Source of the DNA: an uncultured Dokdonia sp. | GTDB lineage: Bacteria; Bacteroidota; Bacteroidia; Flavobacteriales; Flavobacteriaceae | Length of the DNA stretch: 64,000 nt | Reading direction: 5' to 3' | Assembly (NCBI RefSeq): GCF_947492535.1 | Contig: NZ_CANLNH010000001.1 | Span: 310,001-374,000, forward strand | Shown: positions 1-9,416 of the stretch, piece by piece | Position numbering within the stretch: the first letter of the stretch is position 1 | Layout of the letters: every line of letters starts with the position of its first letter | Made by a program: the position numbers and the translations under genes | The notes under the pieces: generated by a model | What the model was told of the DNA's origin: nothing | The model's input: the letters and a program-made list of their open reading frames with translations, nothing else | The model's database searches: none

Positions 1-393
1 CTGACCCCATTGTTCGGGAGTGAAGTTGCCAAACATTGGATGCGGTTGCCATTCAGTTTGCTCTTTTTTAGCATGAAAAGCATCGATCATTGATGCTAAT
101 GCTTCGCGTTCTTTTGCGAATTCTCTTTGATCAGTAATCTTTGCAGGCTTAGCTGTAGGAAGCCCTTGTCTCCATGGTTTGTCATTATATAAAGACTTTT
201 TAAATAAAAAACCAATAAGATTCCATTTGTGTTTTCTGGGTTTACTACTCAACGCAATTTTTAAAGGAAACTGACAGTGTGTAACCATTTGGCTTACGTT
301 CATTTTACCCCATGTAGGTGTGCTTTCTTCATGCAATGCCTCAACGCGAGACTTAATTTCTGTATAGGCAGCAGGGTCAAATAGGGATTTCAT
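1..393 (-). CDS. DUF1569 (DinB-like) protein, 5' part only
   Basis: An open frame on the minus strand starts with ATG at 393 and runs off the left edge, giving 131 codons. The protein opens MKSLFDPAAYTEIKSRVEAL and contains WGKMNVSQMVTHCQFPLKIA, then near the edge HPMFGNFTPEQWGQ. This arrangement, with a Q-M-x-x-H-C helix and a late H-P-x-F-G-x-F/L-T-x-x-x-W motif, is typical of DUF1569 proteins, which share the DinB/YfiT four-helix fold with possible metal-binding histidines. The biochemical role of the family is unknown to me. It is divergent from radC, with about 140 bp between the start codons. The end of the gene lies outside the window. Confidence 0.8.
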   Translation of the reverse strand, partial: MKSLFDPAAYTEIKSRVEALHEESTPTWGKMNVSQMVTHCQFPLKIALSSKPRKHKWNLIGFLFKKSLYNDKPWRQGLPTAKPAKITDQREFAKEREALASMIDAFHAKKEQTEWQPHPMFGNFTPEQWGQ

Positions 394-536
394 AAACTAT
401 TATTTTTGATAAATTAAGTATTTATTTCTAGGAAATCTTCATTCTAAAATTACTGTAAATAATTCTGATTATAAAAAACGAAGCATTTTAAACTAACAAT
501 CTTTATTTTAGCAATGTCAGAAAAATAAGTTTTAAT

Positions 537-1235
537 ATGTCAGAAAAACAAACTTCGTTCTCGATCAAGAATTGGTCGGAGGATGATAGACCGCGTGAAA
601 AATTAGTAAATAAAGGTAGATTAGCACTCTCAGATGCAGAACTTATAGCCATTCTTATAGGCTCTGGAAATCGAGAAGAAAGTGCTGTAGGATTGAGTAA
701 ACGTATTCTCGCTTCGTCTTCAAATAATCTCTCAGAACTCGGCAAAAAATCGATTAAAGATCTCAAAAAATTTAAGGGAATTGGTGAGGCCAAAGCAGTC
801 ACTATTGCTGCAGCGCTAGAATTAGGAAGACGGCGAAATGATAGTAGTACGCTTTCGCGAAAGCGTATAACCTCATCTTCTTCCGTTTTTGAAGTATTGC
901 AACCTATTATTGGAGATTTATCTCATGAAGAGTTTTGGGTCGTATATCTCAATAACTCCAACCGAATTTTAGAAAAACAACAATTAAGCAAAGGCGGGAT
1001 TACAGGTACGCTAGTTGATGTGCGATTGGTACTTAAAATGGCATTAGAGTTAAATGCTGTCGGAATTATTTTAGCACACAATCACCCTTCAGGAACACTG
1101 AAGCCTAGTAAATCAGATATTCAGCTTACTCAAAAATTAAAGGTAGCTTCAGCGAGTCTAGATGTAAAAGTATTAGATCATATCATTGTAACCGAAAAGG
1201 CGTATTTTAGCTTTGCCGATGATGGCTTGCTCTAA
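537..1235 (+). CDS. radC: RadC family JAMM-domain protein
   Basis: This 232-residue protein has the usual RadC build: an N-terminal helix-hairpin-helix part (SDAELIAILIGSG, then KFKGIGEAKAVTIAAALELGRR) and a C-terminal MPN/JAMM domain. The metal motif H-x-H-x7-S-x2-D is complete in AHNHPSGTLKPSKSD, with H181 and H183. The name comes from a historical link to DNA repair, but the true role is unsettled, and the intact motif suggests a metal-dependent hydrolase. A full copy of the window's palindromic repeat lies inside the gene and encodes TLSRKR in the linker between the two domains. The next gene starts 12 bp downstream, suggesting cotranscription. Confidence 0.92.
   Translation: MSEKQTSFSIKNWSEDDRPREKLVNKGRLALSDAELIAILIGSGNREESAVGLSKRILASSSNNLSELGKKSIKDLKKFKGIGEAKAVTIAAALELGRRRNDSSTLSRKRITSSSSVFEVLQPIIGDLSHEEFWVVYLNNSNRILEKQQLSKGGITGTLVDVRLVLKMALELNAVGIILAHNHPSGTLKPSKSDIQLTQKLKVASASLDVKVLDHIIVTEKAYFSFADDGLL
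848..867. repeat. Palindrome TACGCTTTCGCGAAAGCGTA (copy 1)
   Basis: This is a perfect 20-bp palindrome inside radC, where it reads as codons for TLSRKR. It belongs to the dispersed GCTTTCGCGAAAGC family of this window. Confidence 0.95.
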
Positions 1236-1247
1236 TTTCTTTTTTAA

Positions 1248-2534
1248 ATGTTGCTCGTATATACCCATAAAATCACACCTAGAGTTACCTATATATTCAA
1301 ACATGTATGTACTAGAGTAATGGGGATTAAGGTGTCTTTTACTTCTAAAGTTGAAGACTTTATAGCGCATGATGGGCCTAAGTTATCATATACACAAAAG
1401 CAACTTGGGAACGAATTACATATTAGCGCTGTAGATCTTCTTTTTGAACAAGGAGTGATGGATGTAGACATCCAGTTACAAGATTGGGATGGAGTTCCTT
1501 GTTTTTTTGCATCTAAAAGTTCAGAAGCATTAGTACCCTATGATATCTTTGGAGCTGCTTTTTATATGTTGAGTAGATATGAAGAATATTTACCACATGT
1601 TAAAGATGCATTAGGGCGTTTTCCAGCAAGTGAAAGTATAGCGTATAAACATCATTTTTTAGATCGCCCCGTTGTAGATGAATGGATTAGTCGATTCAAA
1701 GAAGCTATAAGATCTTCTTTTCCTTCAGACAAAATAAAAGAATTGCAATTTGAAACCCAGGTTGTTGTAGATGTACCACAAGCGTATGCTTTTAGGAAAA
1801 TAGGATTTTTAAGAACAGTAGGAGGATATGGGCGTGATTTTATAAACTTTCGTTTAAAGCAAAATTTCATACGTACACAAGTATTATTAGGGTTACGGAA
1901 AGATCCTTTTGATATATTTAGTTGGTTAGTAAATGTACAAAAGCAATCATCATCACGATTTAAAGTATTCTTTGAGTTAGGCGATTATACAGAAGATAGT
2001 AAGAATATAAAATACAGTAAGCGTAGTTTTCAATCATTAATAAAAATGGTAGGAGATTATTCATGTGTGGGATTACTAGTCTCTAAAAAAGGGGCAAAAT
2101 CTATAACCGAATTAAAAGAAGAAAAGAGGCGTATAGAGTATATTACCAACAGACCTTTAAAACAAACTAGAATTACAGATTACAAAATAACACTACCTAC
2201 GAGTTATCGAAATCTTTTAGATCAAGAAATTCTAGAAGATTACACCATGGGATATCCAGATACACCTGGATTTAGAGCAAGTACAAGTACACCGTTTCTA
2301 TTTTATGATTTGGATTATGAAATACAAACTCCTTTAATGATATATCCATTTTGTATTCATGTAAATGCTATTATAGATGAAAATAAACATACTGTAGATA
2401 GTGTGAGTTTGACGAAGATTAAAAATGCTGTAAAGAATGTAAAAGGAGTATTTTTAATAGCTTTTTCAAATTCAGATTTTACAAATATATATAGTAAGAA
2501 AGTATTCAGAACATTATTAACAACAGATGAATAA
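1248..2534 (+). CDS. Polysaccharide deacetylase-like protein, possibly inactive
   Basis: This 428-residue protein starts MLLVYTHKITPRVTYIFKHV and carries QVLLGLRKDPFDIFSWL, FFELGDYTEDSKN and DYTMGYPDTPGFRAS. These match, from memory, a flavobacterial family annotated as polysaccharide deacetylase with an N-terminal DUF7033 region. No signal peptide is evident. The usual acidic pair of motif 1 (DxD) reads VVDVPQAYAF here. I see no H-P-S-like metal motif at GLLVSKKGAK, nor the S-R-Q motif near TRITDYKITLP. The protein may therefore have lost activity or use other residues. The C-terminus also seems short. It overlaps the following HAD gene by 8 bp, so translational coupling is likely. Confidence 0.6.
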   Translation: MLLVYTHKITPRVTYIFKHVCTRVMGIKVSFTSKVEDFIAHDGPKLSYTQKQLGNELHISAVDLLFEQGVMDVDIQLQDWDGVPCFFASKSSEALVPYDIFGAAFYMLSRYEEYLPHVKDALGRFPASESIAYKHHFLDRPVVDEWISRFKEAIRSSFPSDKIKELQFETQVVVDVPQAYAFRKIGFLRTVGGYGRDFINFRLKQNFIRTQVLLGLRKDPFDIFSWLVNVQKQSSSRFKVFFELGDYTEDSKNIKYSKRSFQSLIKMVGDYSCVGLLVSKKGAKSITELKEEKRRIEYITNRPLKQTRITDYKITLPTSYRNLLDQEILEDYTMGYPDTPGFRASTSTPFLFYDLDYEIQTPLMIYPFCIHVNAIIDENKHTVDSVSLTKIKNAVKNVKGVFLIAFSNSDFTNIYSKKVFRTLLTTDE

Positions 2535-3213
2535 AGAGATAAAGGATGTTTTTTTTGATCTTGACCATACCTTATGGGATTTTGATCGGAACTCAGGACT
2601 GGCATTTGCCACAATATTTGAAAAAAATAAGATTGATCTAGATTTAGAAGAGTTTTTAAAAGTATATGCTCCAATTAATTTCCAGTATTGGAAATGGTAT
2701 AGAGAAGAGCGAGTAACGAAGTCACAATTGCGATATGGAAGGTTTAAAAAAACCTTTGATGCGCTTCATATTAAAGTGACAGACGATACGATAGATAGAC
2801 TTTCCGAAGATTATATATTACATCTACCTGACCATAATTATTTATTTGATGGTGCAATAGAGCTTCTAGAGTATTTAAAAGAACATTACAAACTCCATAT
2901 CATTACAAATGGATTTGAAGAGGTGCAATCCAAAAAGCTGAAAAATTCAAAAATTGATGTTTATTTTGATACAGTGACCACTAGTGAAGCTGTTGGTGTA
3001 AAGAAACCTAATCCGCGTATATTTCATGTAGCTTTAGAGGCTGCCCAGGCTGTTCCTGAAAAAAGTATGATGATAGGAGATACCTATGAAGCTGATATAT
3101 TAGGCGCAGAAGGTGTGCATATGAAAACTATTTGTTATAATTACCATAATTTAAAAATGCCTGACAAGCAAGTAATTGTAAATGATTTGTTAGAGATACG
3201 TAATTATTTATAG
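2527..3213 (+). CDS. HAD-family noncanonical pyrimidine nucleotidase (YjjG-like)
   Basis: This 228-residue haloacid-dehalogenase hydrolase has all four motifs: motif I FFDLDHTLWDFD with nucleophile D11 and acid/base D13, motif II ITNGFEEVQ, the motif III lysine in VGVKKPNPRIF, and motif IV MIGDTYEADILGA. The LDHTLWDFD form and the helical cap match the YjjG group of 5'-nucleotidases, which remove phosphate from pyrimidine nucleotides, including damaged ones. It is cytoplasmic and is the last gene of the radC cluster. The substrate is inferred from the family only. Confidence 0.82.
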   Translation: MNKEIKDVFFDLDHTLWDFDRNSGLAFATIFEKNKIDLDLEEFLKVYAPINFQYWKWYREERVTKSQLRYGRFKKTFDALHIKVTDDTIDRLSEDYILHLPDHNYLFDGAIELLEYLKEHYKLHIITNGFEEVQSKKLKNSKIDVYFDTVTTSEAVGVKKPNPRIFHVALEAAQAVPEKSMMIGDTYEADILGAEGVHMKTICYNYHNLKMPDKQVIVNDLLEIRNYL

Positions 3214-3268
3214 CAATATACTTGGTAATTGAGCGTTTTTAACTAGACATAATCAATTCCTCCAAATT

Positions 3269-3829
3269 ATGAAATACTACCTGCTTTATATCAGAGTTAT
3301 GGTGCTTACTATTTCTTTGTTTCTATGCGTTTCTTGCGTAAGCGATGTAGATTTTGATCAAACTCAAGATATTGTTCTTAGTCCTACTGTAGATGCTTCT
3401 CTAATTTTCTTTACATTAGATACCTCAGACTTTGAAAGTGTAGATACTCAAGAAGCAGTAGTTACTGTTAGAGATACAACTCGTTTAGAATTTCTTGATG
3501 ATGACTTTATAAGAGAAAATTTAAGAGAAGTTACGTTAGATTTTCAAGTAGATAATACGTTTGGACAATCACTTGTAAATCGAGCGGCTTTTTTAAATGG
3601 AGATGGAGAAGAACAATTTGTTGTGATTTTTGAAATAATTTCTTCTACCGATGGCTCTGTGCAGAGAACTGAATTTACACAAGTTCTTAGTGAAGAAGAT
3701 ATTCAAGCCATAAGTAATGCAAATCAACTGGCAAACGAAGTCATTCTGACAACAAATGGTGCTTCTATAAATGGAGAACTTACACTTCAGAGTAAGGCTA
3801 TTTATGCTCTAGAATTTTCTGACTTATAA
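3269..3829 (+). CDS. Hypothetical lipoprotein
   Basis: The 186-residue product begins with a hydrophobic segment ending in a lipobox-like LCVSC, so the mature protein probably starts at Cys23 (CVSDVDFDQTQD). The rest is acidic and predicted to be mostly beta strand, with no motif I recognise. It lies 7 bp ahead of a DUF5723 outer-membrane-type gene and appears to open a four-gene envelope operon ending at 9406. The function is unknown. Acidic residues soon after the cysteine would fit export to the cell surface in Bacteroidota, but this is inference. Confidence 0.7.
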   Translation: MKYYLLYIRVMVLTISLFLCVSCVSDVDFDQTQDIVLSPTVDASLIFFTLDTSDFESVDTQEAVVTVRDTTRLEFLDDDFIRENLREVTLDFQVDNTFGQSLVNRAAFLNGDGEEQFVVIFEIISSTDGSVQRTEFTQVLSEEDIQAISNANQLANEVILTTNGASINGELTLQSKAIYALEFSDL

Positions 3830-3836
3830 TAATAGT

Positions 3837-5237
3837 ATGAGAACAGTTATTCTTGTATATATAAGTTTTGTGGTCACACAAGTGTGTGCTCAAAATAAGC
3901 AATTGCTCTATAATGTAGACGATTTGCCACAGACATTACTTAGCAATCCAGGAGCTGCTATCTCTTTTGAAAAACACATAGGAATTCCACTTTTATCAGG
4001 ATTTTCTGTGAGTGCAGGTTCTAGTGGTGTTAGTACCTATGATATTTTTCAAGAAGGAGGAGATATAAATGCGCGTATACGAGATGCTATTTTTAGATTA
4101 GATAATAAAGATTCGTTTGTAGTAAATCAACAATTAGAACTAGCCTCTTTTGGATGGAAAAGTAAGTTTACAAATAATTATTATTCGGCAGGACTGTATC
4201 AGGAAACAGATGTGATTGCTTATTTTCCAAAAGATATTGCAGTTCTTGCGTATGAAGGAAATGCAAATTTTATAGATGTTCCTTTTCAGTTTTCAGATTT
4301 ATCTGTTGCTGCAGAGGTGATTTCTGTCTATCATTTTGGGGTGAATAAAGAGATTTCTAAAAAACTTAGGGTAGGAGGTAGAGCAAAACTATATATGAGT
4401 ATTATTAATGTTAATAGTACAAATAATGAAGGCTCTTTTATAACTAGAAATACCCCAAATGGACCTAATTTTTTGCAACATCAAGTACAAGGTGCCGATG
4501 TAACGGCTAATACTTCAGGGTTAGAATCATTTATAGATGGAGAAGGAGGAGCCGGAAAAGTGGTAAGAAGAGCAATAGTGAGTAATAATCTTGGGGTAGG
4601 TTTTGATATAGGAGCTACGTATACTATTGATGATCATTGGACAGCAACAGCTAGTGTCATTGATGTAGGAGCTATTTTTCATAATAAAGATTTACGTAAT
4701 TATAGACTGTCTGGTAGTTATGAAACCAATGGAATAGAATTAGAATTTCCTGATGTATTAAATGGAGAAGATTTAACCGATTATTGGCAAAATTTACAAG
4801 ATGAGTTTGAAGAAAACCTTCCTTATGATGATTCTTTACAAACGTCCTATACTACTTGGCGCCCTACCAAGTTTAATGCATCTATAAATAGAGGCTTCGG
4901 TACAAACTTAAATGGCGACTGTGATTGTACCAATAGTGGTGTAGATCGATATGCCACAAATGTAGGAGCGCAACTATATGCTATAAAGCGCCCTAGAGGA
5001 TTTCAAGAAGCTGCTACTTTATATGTAGATAGAACCTGGAATCGATTTATAAGAACGAAAATGACTTATACCTATGATGCATTTTCTAATAGAAATATAG
5101 GGCTGTTACTTTCAACAAAAATTAACAAATTTAATGTTTATCTTGCAGCAGATAATATATTAGATTATTCCAATCTGGCAAAGGCGCAAAGCGCTTCGAT
5201 ACAGTTTGGTTTTCAGTTAATTTTTGATCCTGAATAA
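3837..5237 (+). CDS. DUF5723 family outer membrane protein
   Basis: The 466-residue protein has a cleavable signal peptide (MRTVILVYISFVVTQVCAQ). Its mature start, with LLYNVDDLPQTLLSNPGA, is typical of the DUF5723 family of Bacteroidota. Alternating strands and a final QFGFQLIFDPE point to a beta barrel in the outer membrane. A CDCTNSGVD stretch (about residues 361-369) may be a disulfide loop. Family members are not biochemically defined as far as I know. It sits between the lipoprotein gene and a small secreted-protein gene, each within 8 bp, so the three are probably one transcript. Confidence 0.8.
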   Translation: MRTVILVYISFVVTQVCAQNKQLLYNVDDLPQTLLSNPGAAISFEKHIGIPLLSGFSVSAGSSGVSTYDIFQEGGDINARIRDAIFRLDNKDSFVVNQQLELASFGWKSKFTNNYYSAGLYQETDVIAYFPKDIAVLAYEGNANFIDVPFQFSDLSVAAEVISVYHFGVNKEISKKLRVGGRAKLYMSIINVNSTNNEGSFITRNTPNGPNFLQHQVQGADVTANTSGLESFIDGEGGAGKVVRRAIVSNNLGVGFDIGATYTIDDHWTATASVIDVGAIFHNKDLRNYRLSGSYETNGIELEFPDVLNGEDLTDYWQNLQDEFEENLPYDDSLQTSYTTWRPTKFNASINRGFGTNLNGDCDCTNSGVDRYATNVGAQLYAIKRPRGFQEAATLYVDRTWNRFIRTKMTYTYDAFSNRNIGLLLSTKINKFNVYLAADNILDYSNLAKAQSASIQFGFQLIFDPE

Positions 5238-5240
5238 AAA

Positions 5241-6059
5241 ATGAAACACCTAGTAATTGCACTACTTTTACTGATACACTTTTCTTCTTTTTCTCAAAAC
5301 ATAAATGACTATCAATATGTCATAGTTCCAGAGAAATATGAATTTGCTAAAAGTATAGATGAATATCAATTAAATTCACTTACCCAGTTCCTATTTAATA
5401 AATATGGATTTGATTCCTATAGAGTAAGAGATGAAAAGCCCTTAGGACTTAAAAATGGAAGCTGTAATGCTTTGTATGTAGACGTAGAGAGTGACTCTAA
5501 CTTCATTATTGCTAGATTAAAAGTAATTTTAAAAGACTGTAATGGGAAGGTTGTCTTTATCACCGAACAAGGAAAAAGTAAAGAAAAAGATTTTAAAAGA
5601 GCCTACCATGAAGCTTTGCGTAAAGCGTTTGTTTCTATAGAAGAATTAAAATATGCTTATAATGGGAAGACTCATGAAGACACCACTACAGAGACGGTAG
5701 AAGCACCTGAGGTGACTGAGGTGAAAAAAGAGGTGGAAACACCTAAAGTAGAAACCACGACTACCCCTGTAGAAGTAGTAGAAAAGGAAACAGAAACGCA
5801 AGTTGTTGAAAATACAGCTAGTCTTGATGGGACTTATCAAAGTGCAGATGGTATTTATAAATTAGTTATTTCACAAGAAAATATAACCATTTATGAAGGC
5901 TCAAAAAAGATTGGTTCGGCGATAACAAATGACAATAAAAGTTACGAGGTATTAACGACTCAATTTAATGGTAAAGGTCGTTTTGAGAACAATACTTTTA
6001 TTGTAGATCGTGTTGTAAAAGGAATCGGTGTCGTACAAATGCTATTTTCTAAAAACTAA
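5241..6059 (+). CDS. Secreted protein with Thr/Glu/Val-rich linker
   Basis: The 272-residue protein has a signal peptide (MKHLVIALLLLIHFSSFSQ). An N-terminal domain of about 120 residues begins NINDYQYVIVPEKYEFAKS. A charged low-complexity linker (about 145-190) is built from repeated T/E/V/K/P residues, and a small C-terminal beta-rich domain starts at SLDGTYQSADGIYKLVI. N-terminal domains of this type occur widely in flavobacteria without known function. Its stop codon shares one base with the start of the FG-GAP gene, so the two are translationally coupled. Confidence 0.7.
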   Translation: MKHLVIALLLLIHFSSFSQNINDYQYVIVPEKYEFAKSIDEYQLNSLTQFLFNKYGFDSYRVRDEKPLGLKNGSCNALYVDVESDSNFIIARLKVILKDCNGKVVFITEQGKSKEKDFKRAYHEALRKAFVSIEELKYAYNGKTHEDTTTETVEAPEVTEVKKEVETPKVETTTTPVEVVEKETETQVVENTASLDGTYQSADGIYKLVISQENITIYEGSKKIGSAITNDNKSYEVLTTQFNGKGRFENNTFIVDRVVKGIGVVQMLFSKN

Positions 6060-9000
6060 TGAAATATTTTTTTACCATAAGTTTAGCGCTTCTTTTTTTA
6101 GGCTGTGGTCAAGAACAAAAGACCACCACCACAACGACCAAATCAGAAGAAAAAGTAGATAAAACTCAAAATCTTTTTGAACTCGTTCCTGGAGCAGAAA
6201 GTGGGATTACATTTTCAAATACACTGAAAGAAGATGTAGGGACTATAGAAAACCTATTTGACTTTGATTACTTCTATAACGGAGCTGGTGTAGGTGTGGC
6301 AGATATTAATAACGATGGTTTGCAGGATCTCTTTTTTGCTGGAAATCAAGTAGAGAATAAATTATACCTCAATAAAGGAAATCTGCAATTCGAAGATATT
6401 TCTGAGCAAGCTGGTATCAATACCGGTAAGCAATGGGCAAACGGAGTCACGTTTGCCGATGTTAATAATGACGGATGGATAGATATATACGTTTCCCAAG
6501 GAGGACCTAAGCAAGCAGAAGACCGTAAAAACCTCCTATACATAAATTTAAAAGATAACCGCTTTCGCGAAAGCGCACAAGACTATAATCTCGCAGATAC
6601 AGGAATTAGTACACAATCCGTGTTTTTCGATTACGATAATGACGGCGATCTTGACTGTGTGGTTTCCAATGAAAATGAATTCTATGGACTAGATCCCCAG
6701 CGTTTTTTTGCTACAATGAAATTAGGTAATAACCTAGAAAAAAGTAGCGTACAACTCTATGAAAATAAAGGAACATCCTATCGTAAAGTCACAAAGGAAG
6801 CAGGACTGCTCAAAGCAGCTTTTGGTTTAGGTATTACGGTTAGTGATATCAATAATGATGGGTGGTTAGATATCTATATTACAAATGATTACTATGTGCC
6901 AGATGCGATGTACATCAATAACAAAAATGGGACATTTTCAGACCGTATAAAAGAGTATACAAAACAAGTATCCTTCTTTGGGATGGGCGTAGATATTGCC
7001 GATATCAATAACGATAAGCTTCAAGATATTTTTGTGTTAGACATGGCAGCAAGTGATCATGTGCGCTCAAAAACATTAATGGCGAGCATGGATGTAGATC
7101 GGTTTTCGATGCTAGTTGATGATTTTGGTTTCCAACATCAATATATGTTTAATTCATTGCAATTAAATATGGGAGGAAATCATTTCAATAATGCAGTACA
7201 TCAAGCAAAGATGGCAAAAACCGACTGGAGTTGGGCAGGCCTTATTGCCGATCTAGATAATGATTCTCATCGTGATGTATATGTTACAAATGGATATAGA
7301 AGGTACGCTTTAGATAATGATATCCAGAATCAAGTACGGGATACTCAAAAAGCATTTGGTGGGAAAGTACCTCTGGATGTAAAGCAAAAGCTATATGATG
7401 CAATGCCTACAGAAAAGCTTAGTAATATCATGTTTCATAATGATGGAAATCTTCATTTTGAAAATAAAGGATATCAATGGGGACTCGCAGTAGCATCCTA
7501 TTCTAATGGAGGTGCTTATGCCGATTTAGATAACGATGGCGATTTAGAACTTGTGGTCAATAATATAGATGATGAAGCATTCCTGTTTAAAAATACAAGC
7601 GTAGAAAAAGAAACGGGAAATTATGCGCGTGTTTCTTTAAAAGGAAAGACATCAGAGACATTTGCCAAAGTGACTATTGCTTATGGAGATCAATCTCAAG
7701 TGTATGAATCTAAAAGAACTAAAGGATATCTTTCTGCAACAGAAAATAGTGCGCATTTTGGGTTAGGCGATGTCGCAGTAATAGATAAAGTAACGGTACA
7801 GTGGCTTTCGGGTAAAAGCGAAGAGCGTACTAATATAAAAGCAAATACAACACTTGTGTTTTCTGAAGAAGAAGCAACGATATCAACGGCGCCTATTTTT
7901 AAAGTTGATGATACTATTGAGTACGCTTTCGCGAAAGCGGAAACAACTTACGGACTCGATTTTATTCATAAAGAAAATACCTATGATGATTTTGCTAAAG
8001 AAGTCTTATTGCCGTATAAGCAATCCACTTTAGGTCCTCATATGACAAAAGGCGATGTCAATGGAGATGGCCTTGATGATATCTATGTAGGCGGTGCTTC
8101 TGGACAAGCAGGACAGCTATACATTCAAACAGCTAGTGGTTTTTCAAAATCTAAGCAACTAGCATTTACAGCTGACGCTATCCATGAAGATATGGAGTCT
8201 ATTCTTTTTGATGCCGATGGTGATCAGGATTTAGACCTTATTGTGGTAAGCGGTGGAAACGAATTTAATGCCAATGCTCTACAATACAAGAATCGATATT
8301 ATCAAAATGATGGTAAAGGTACATTTACACAAATCTCTTTTGATGAAGACACAACAACGGGATTCTTGTCTGGTAAATCAATCACCACTATTGATTATGA
8401 CTCTGACGGTGATTTTGATATTATTGTAGGAAATAGAATTGAGCCACAGCATTTCCCAACGAGTGCACCCTCTCAAGTGTATCAAAATAATGGTGGTTCT
8501 TTTACAAATGTAACGGCTCAAGTCGCTCCAGAATTAGCAAATTTTGGAATTGTAAATAAAGTGATCGCTACAGACTATGATTCGGATGGTGATGCTGATT
8601 TTATGGTAGTAGGAGAGTGGTCTCATATAGGTGTCTTTAAAAATAATGATGGCGTATTTACAGATGTTTCTAAGGAAATAGGATTGGATAAAGAAAAGGG
8701 GTGGTGGTTTACAATCACAGAAACAGATGTCAATAAAGATGGTTTTCCAGATTATATAGTTGGAAATATAGGTGATAATATAAAATATAAAGCAAGTGCA
8801 AAAACACCTTTTAAAGTCTTTGCTTCAGATTTTGATGATAATGGTACTTTTGACTTAGTATTGAGTAATAACTATAATGGTAATTACGTGCCGGCTAGAG
8901 GTAAAGAATGTTCTACACAACAAATGCCTTTTATCTCAGAAAAATTTGAAACCTATAATGCTTTTGCTAATGCAACATTGAAAGATATTTATGGAGAAAA

Positions 9001-9406
9001 ATTAGAAACCGCTTATCAAAAAGAAGTGACAACATTTTCTTCAAAATTATTACTCAATAAAGGAGATGGTTCTTTTGTGATTTCAGAGCTCCCATCAATA
9101 GCCCAAGCGGCACCTGTATTAAGTGTGATCTCTAGAGATATTAATAATGATGGTTTTGAAGATGCTATTGTGATAGGAAATATATACGAAACAGAAGTAG
9201 AGACTCCTCGATATGATGCGGGTAATGGTGTTGTGCTACTCTCTAATCAGAAAGATGGATATACTGCATTATCTGCTATAGCATCAGGATTATATGTAGA
9301 GGGTAATGCGAAAGCACTACTAGAAGTGTCTCATAAAGCATTAGATAAAGAAATAGTTGTTATAGGTGTAAATGATAGCCCTCTTAAAATATTGACGTTT
9401 AAATAG
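6059..9406 (+). CDS. FG-GAP/VCBS repeat lipoprotein with ASPIC/UnbV domain
   Basis: This very long protein (1115 residues) has a lipobox ending at Cys16 (LALLFLGC). It carries at least fourteen calcium-binding-type repeat motifs such as DINNDGLQD, DVNNDGWID, DYDNDGDLD, DVNGDGLDD, DYDSDGDFD and DINNDGFED. These are the signature of integrin-like beta-propeller FG-GAP repeats. Between the two repeat blocks lies an ASPIC/UnbV-type segment (about 525-600: KRTKGYLSATENSAHFGLG then VTVQWLSG). Such lipoproteins are common in Bacteroidota, often near SusC/SusD genes, and are thought to act in binding or adhesion at the surface. The gene contains two full palindrome copies, encoding RFRES and AFAKA. 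It ends 10 bp from the convergent rarA gene. Confidence 0.85.
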   Translation: MKYFFTISLALLFLGCGQEQKTTTTTTKSEEKVDKTQNLFELVPGAESGITFSNTLKEDVGTIENLFDFDYFYNGAGVGVADINNDGLQDLFFAGNQVENKLYLNKGNLQFEDISEQAGINTGKQWANGVTFADVNNDGWIDIYVSQGGPKQAEDRKNLLYINLKDNRFRESAQDYNLADTGISTQSVFFDYDNDGDLDCVVSNENEFYGLDPQRFFATMKLGNNLEKSSVQLYENKGTSYRKVTKEAGLLKAAFGLGITVSDINNDGWLDIYITNDYYVPDAMYINNKNGTFSDRIKEYTKQVSFFGMGVDIADINNDKLQDIFVLDMAASDHVRSKTLMASMDVDRFSMLVDDFGFQHQYMFNSLQLNMGGNHFNNAVHQAKMAKTDWSWAGLIADLDNDSHRDVYVTNGYRRYALDNDIQNQVRDTQKAFGGKVPLDVKQKLYDAMPTEKLSNIMFHNDGNLHFENKGYQWGLAVASYSNGGAYADLDNDGDLELVVNNIDDEAFLFKNTSVEKETGNYARVSLKGKTSETFAKVTIAYGDQSQVYESKRTKGYLSATENSAHFGLGDVAVIDKVTVQWLSGKSEERTNIKANTTLVFSEEEATISTAPIFKVDDTIEYAFAKAETTYGLDFIHKENTYDDFAKEVLLPYKQSTLGPHMTKGDVNGDGLDDIYVGGASGQAGQLYIQTASGFSKSKQLAFTADAIHEDMESILFDADGDQDLDLIVVSGGNEFNANALQYKNRYYQNDGKGTFTQISFDEDTTTGFLSGKSITTIDYDSDGDFDIIVGNRIEPQHFPTSAPSQVYQNNGGSFTNVTAQVAPELANFGIVNKVIATDYDSDGDADFMVVGEWSHIGVFKNNDGVFTDVSKEIGLDKEKGWWFTITETDVNKDGFPDYIVGNIGDNIKYKASAKTPFKVFASDFDDNGTFDLVLSNNYNGNYVPARGKECSTQQMPFISEKFETYNAFANATLKDIYGEKLETAYQKEVTTFSSKLLLNKGDGSFVISELPSIAQAAPVLSVISRDINNDGFEDAIVIGNIYETEVETPRYDAGNGVVLLSNQKDGYTALSAIASGLYVEGNAKALLEVSHKALDKEIVVIGVNDSPLKILTFK
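6560..6575. repeat. Palindrome CGCTTTCGCGAAAGCG (copy 2)
   Basis: A full 16-bp copy within the FG-GAP lipoprotein gene, read as R-F-R-E-S. The flanks are not self-complementary. Confidence 0.93.
7924..7939. repeat. Palindrome CGCTTTCGCGAAAGCG (copy 3)
   Basis: The second 16-bp copy in the same gene, in a different reading frame from copy 2: it encodes A-F-A-K-A, just after the ASPIC/UnbV segment. Confidence 0.93.
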
Positions 9407-9416
9407 GCAAGTGGTA

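Noticed and set aside
5696-5785. Repetitive stretch in the secreted protein gene, considered as a DNA tandem repeat
   Set aside because: The repetition is at the level of Thr/Glu/Val/Lys codons; no exact DNA period is maintained.
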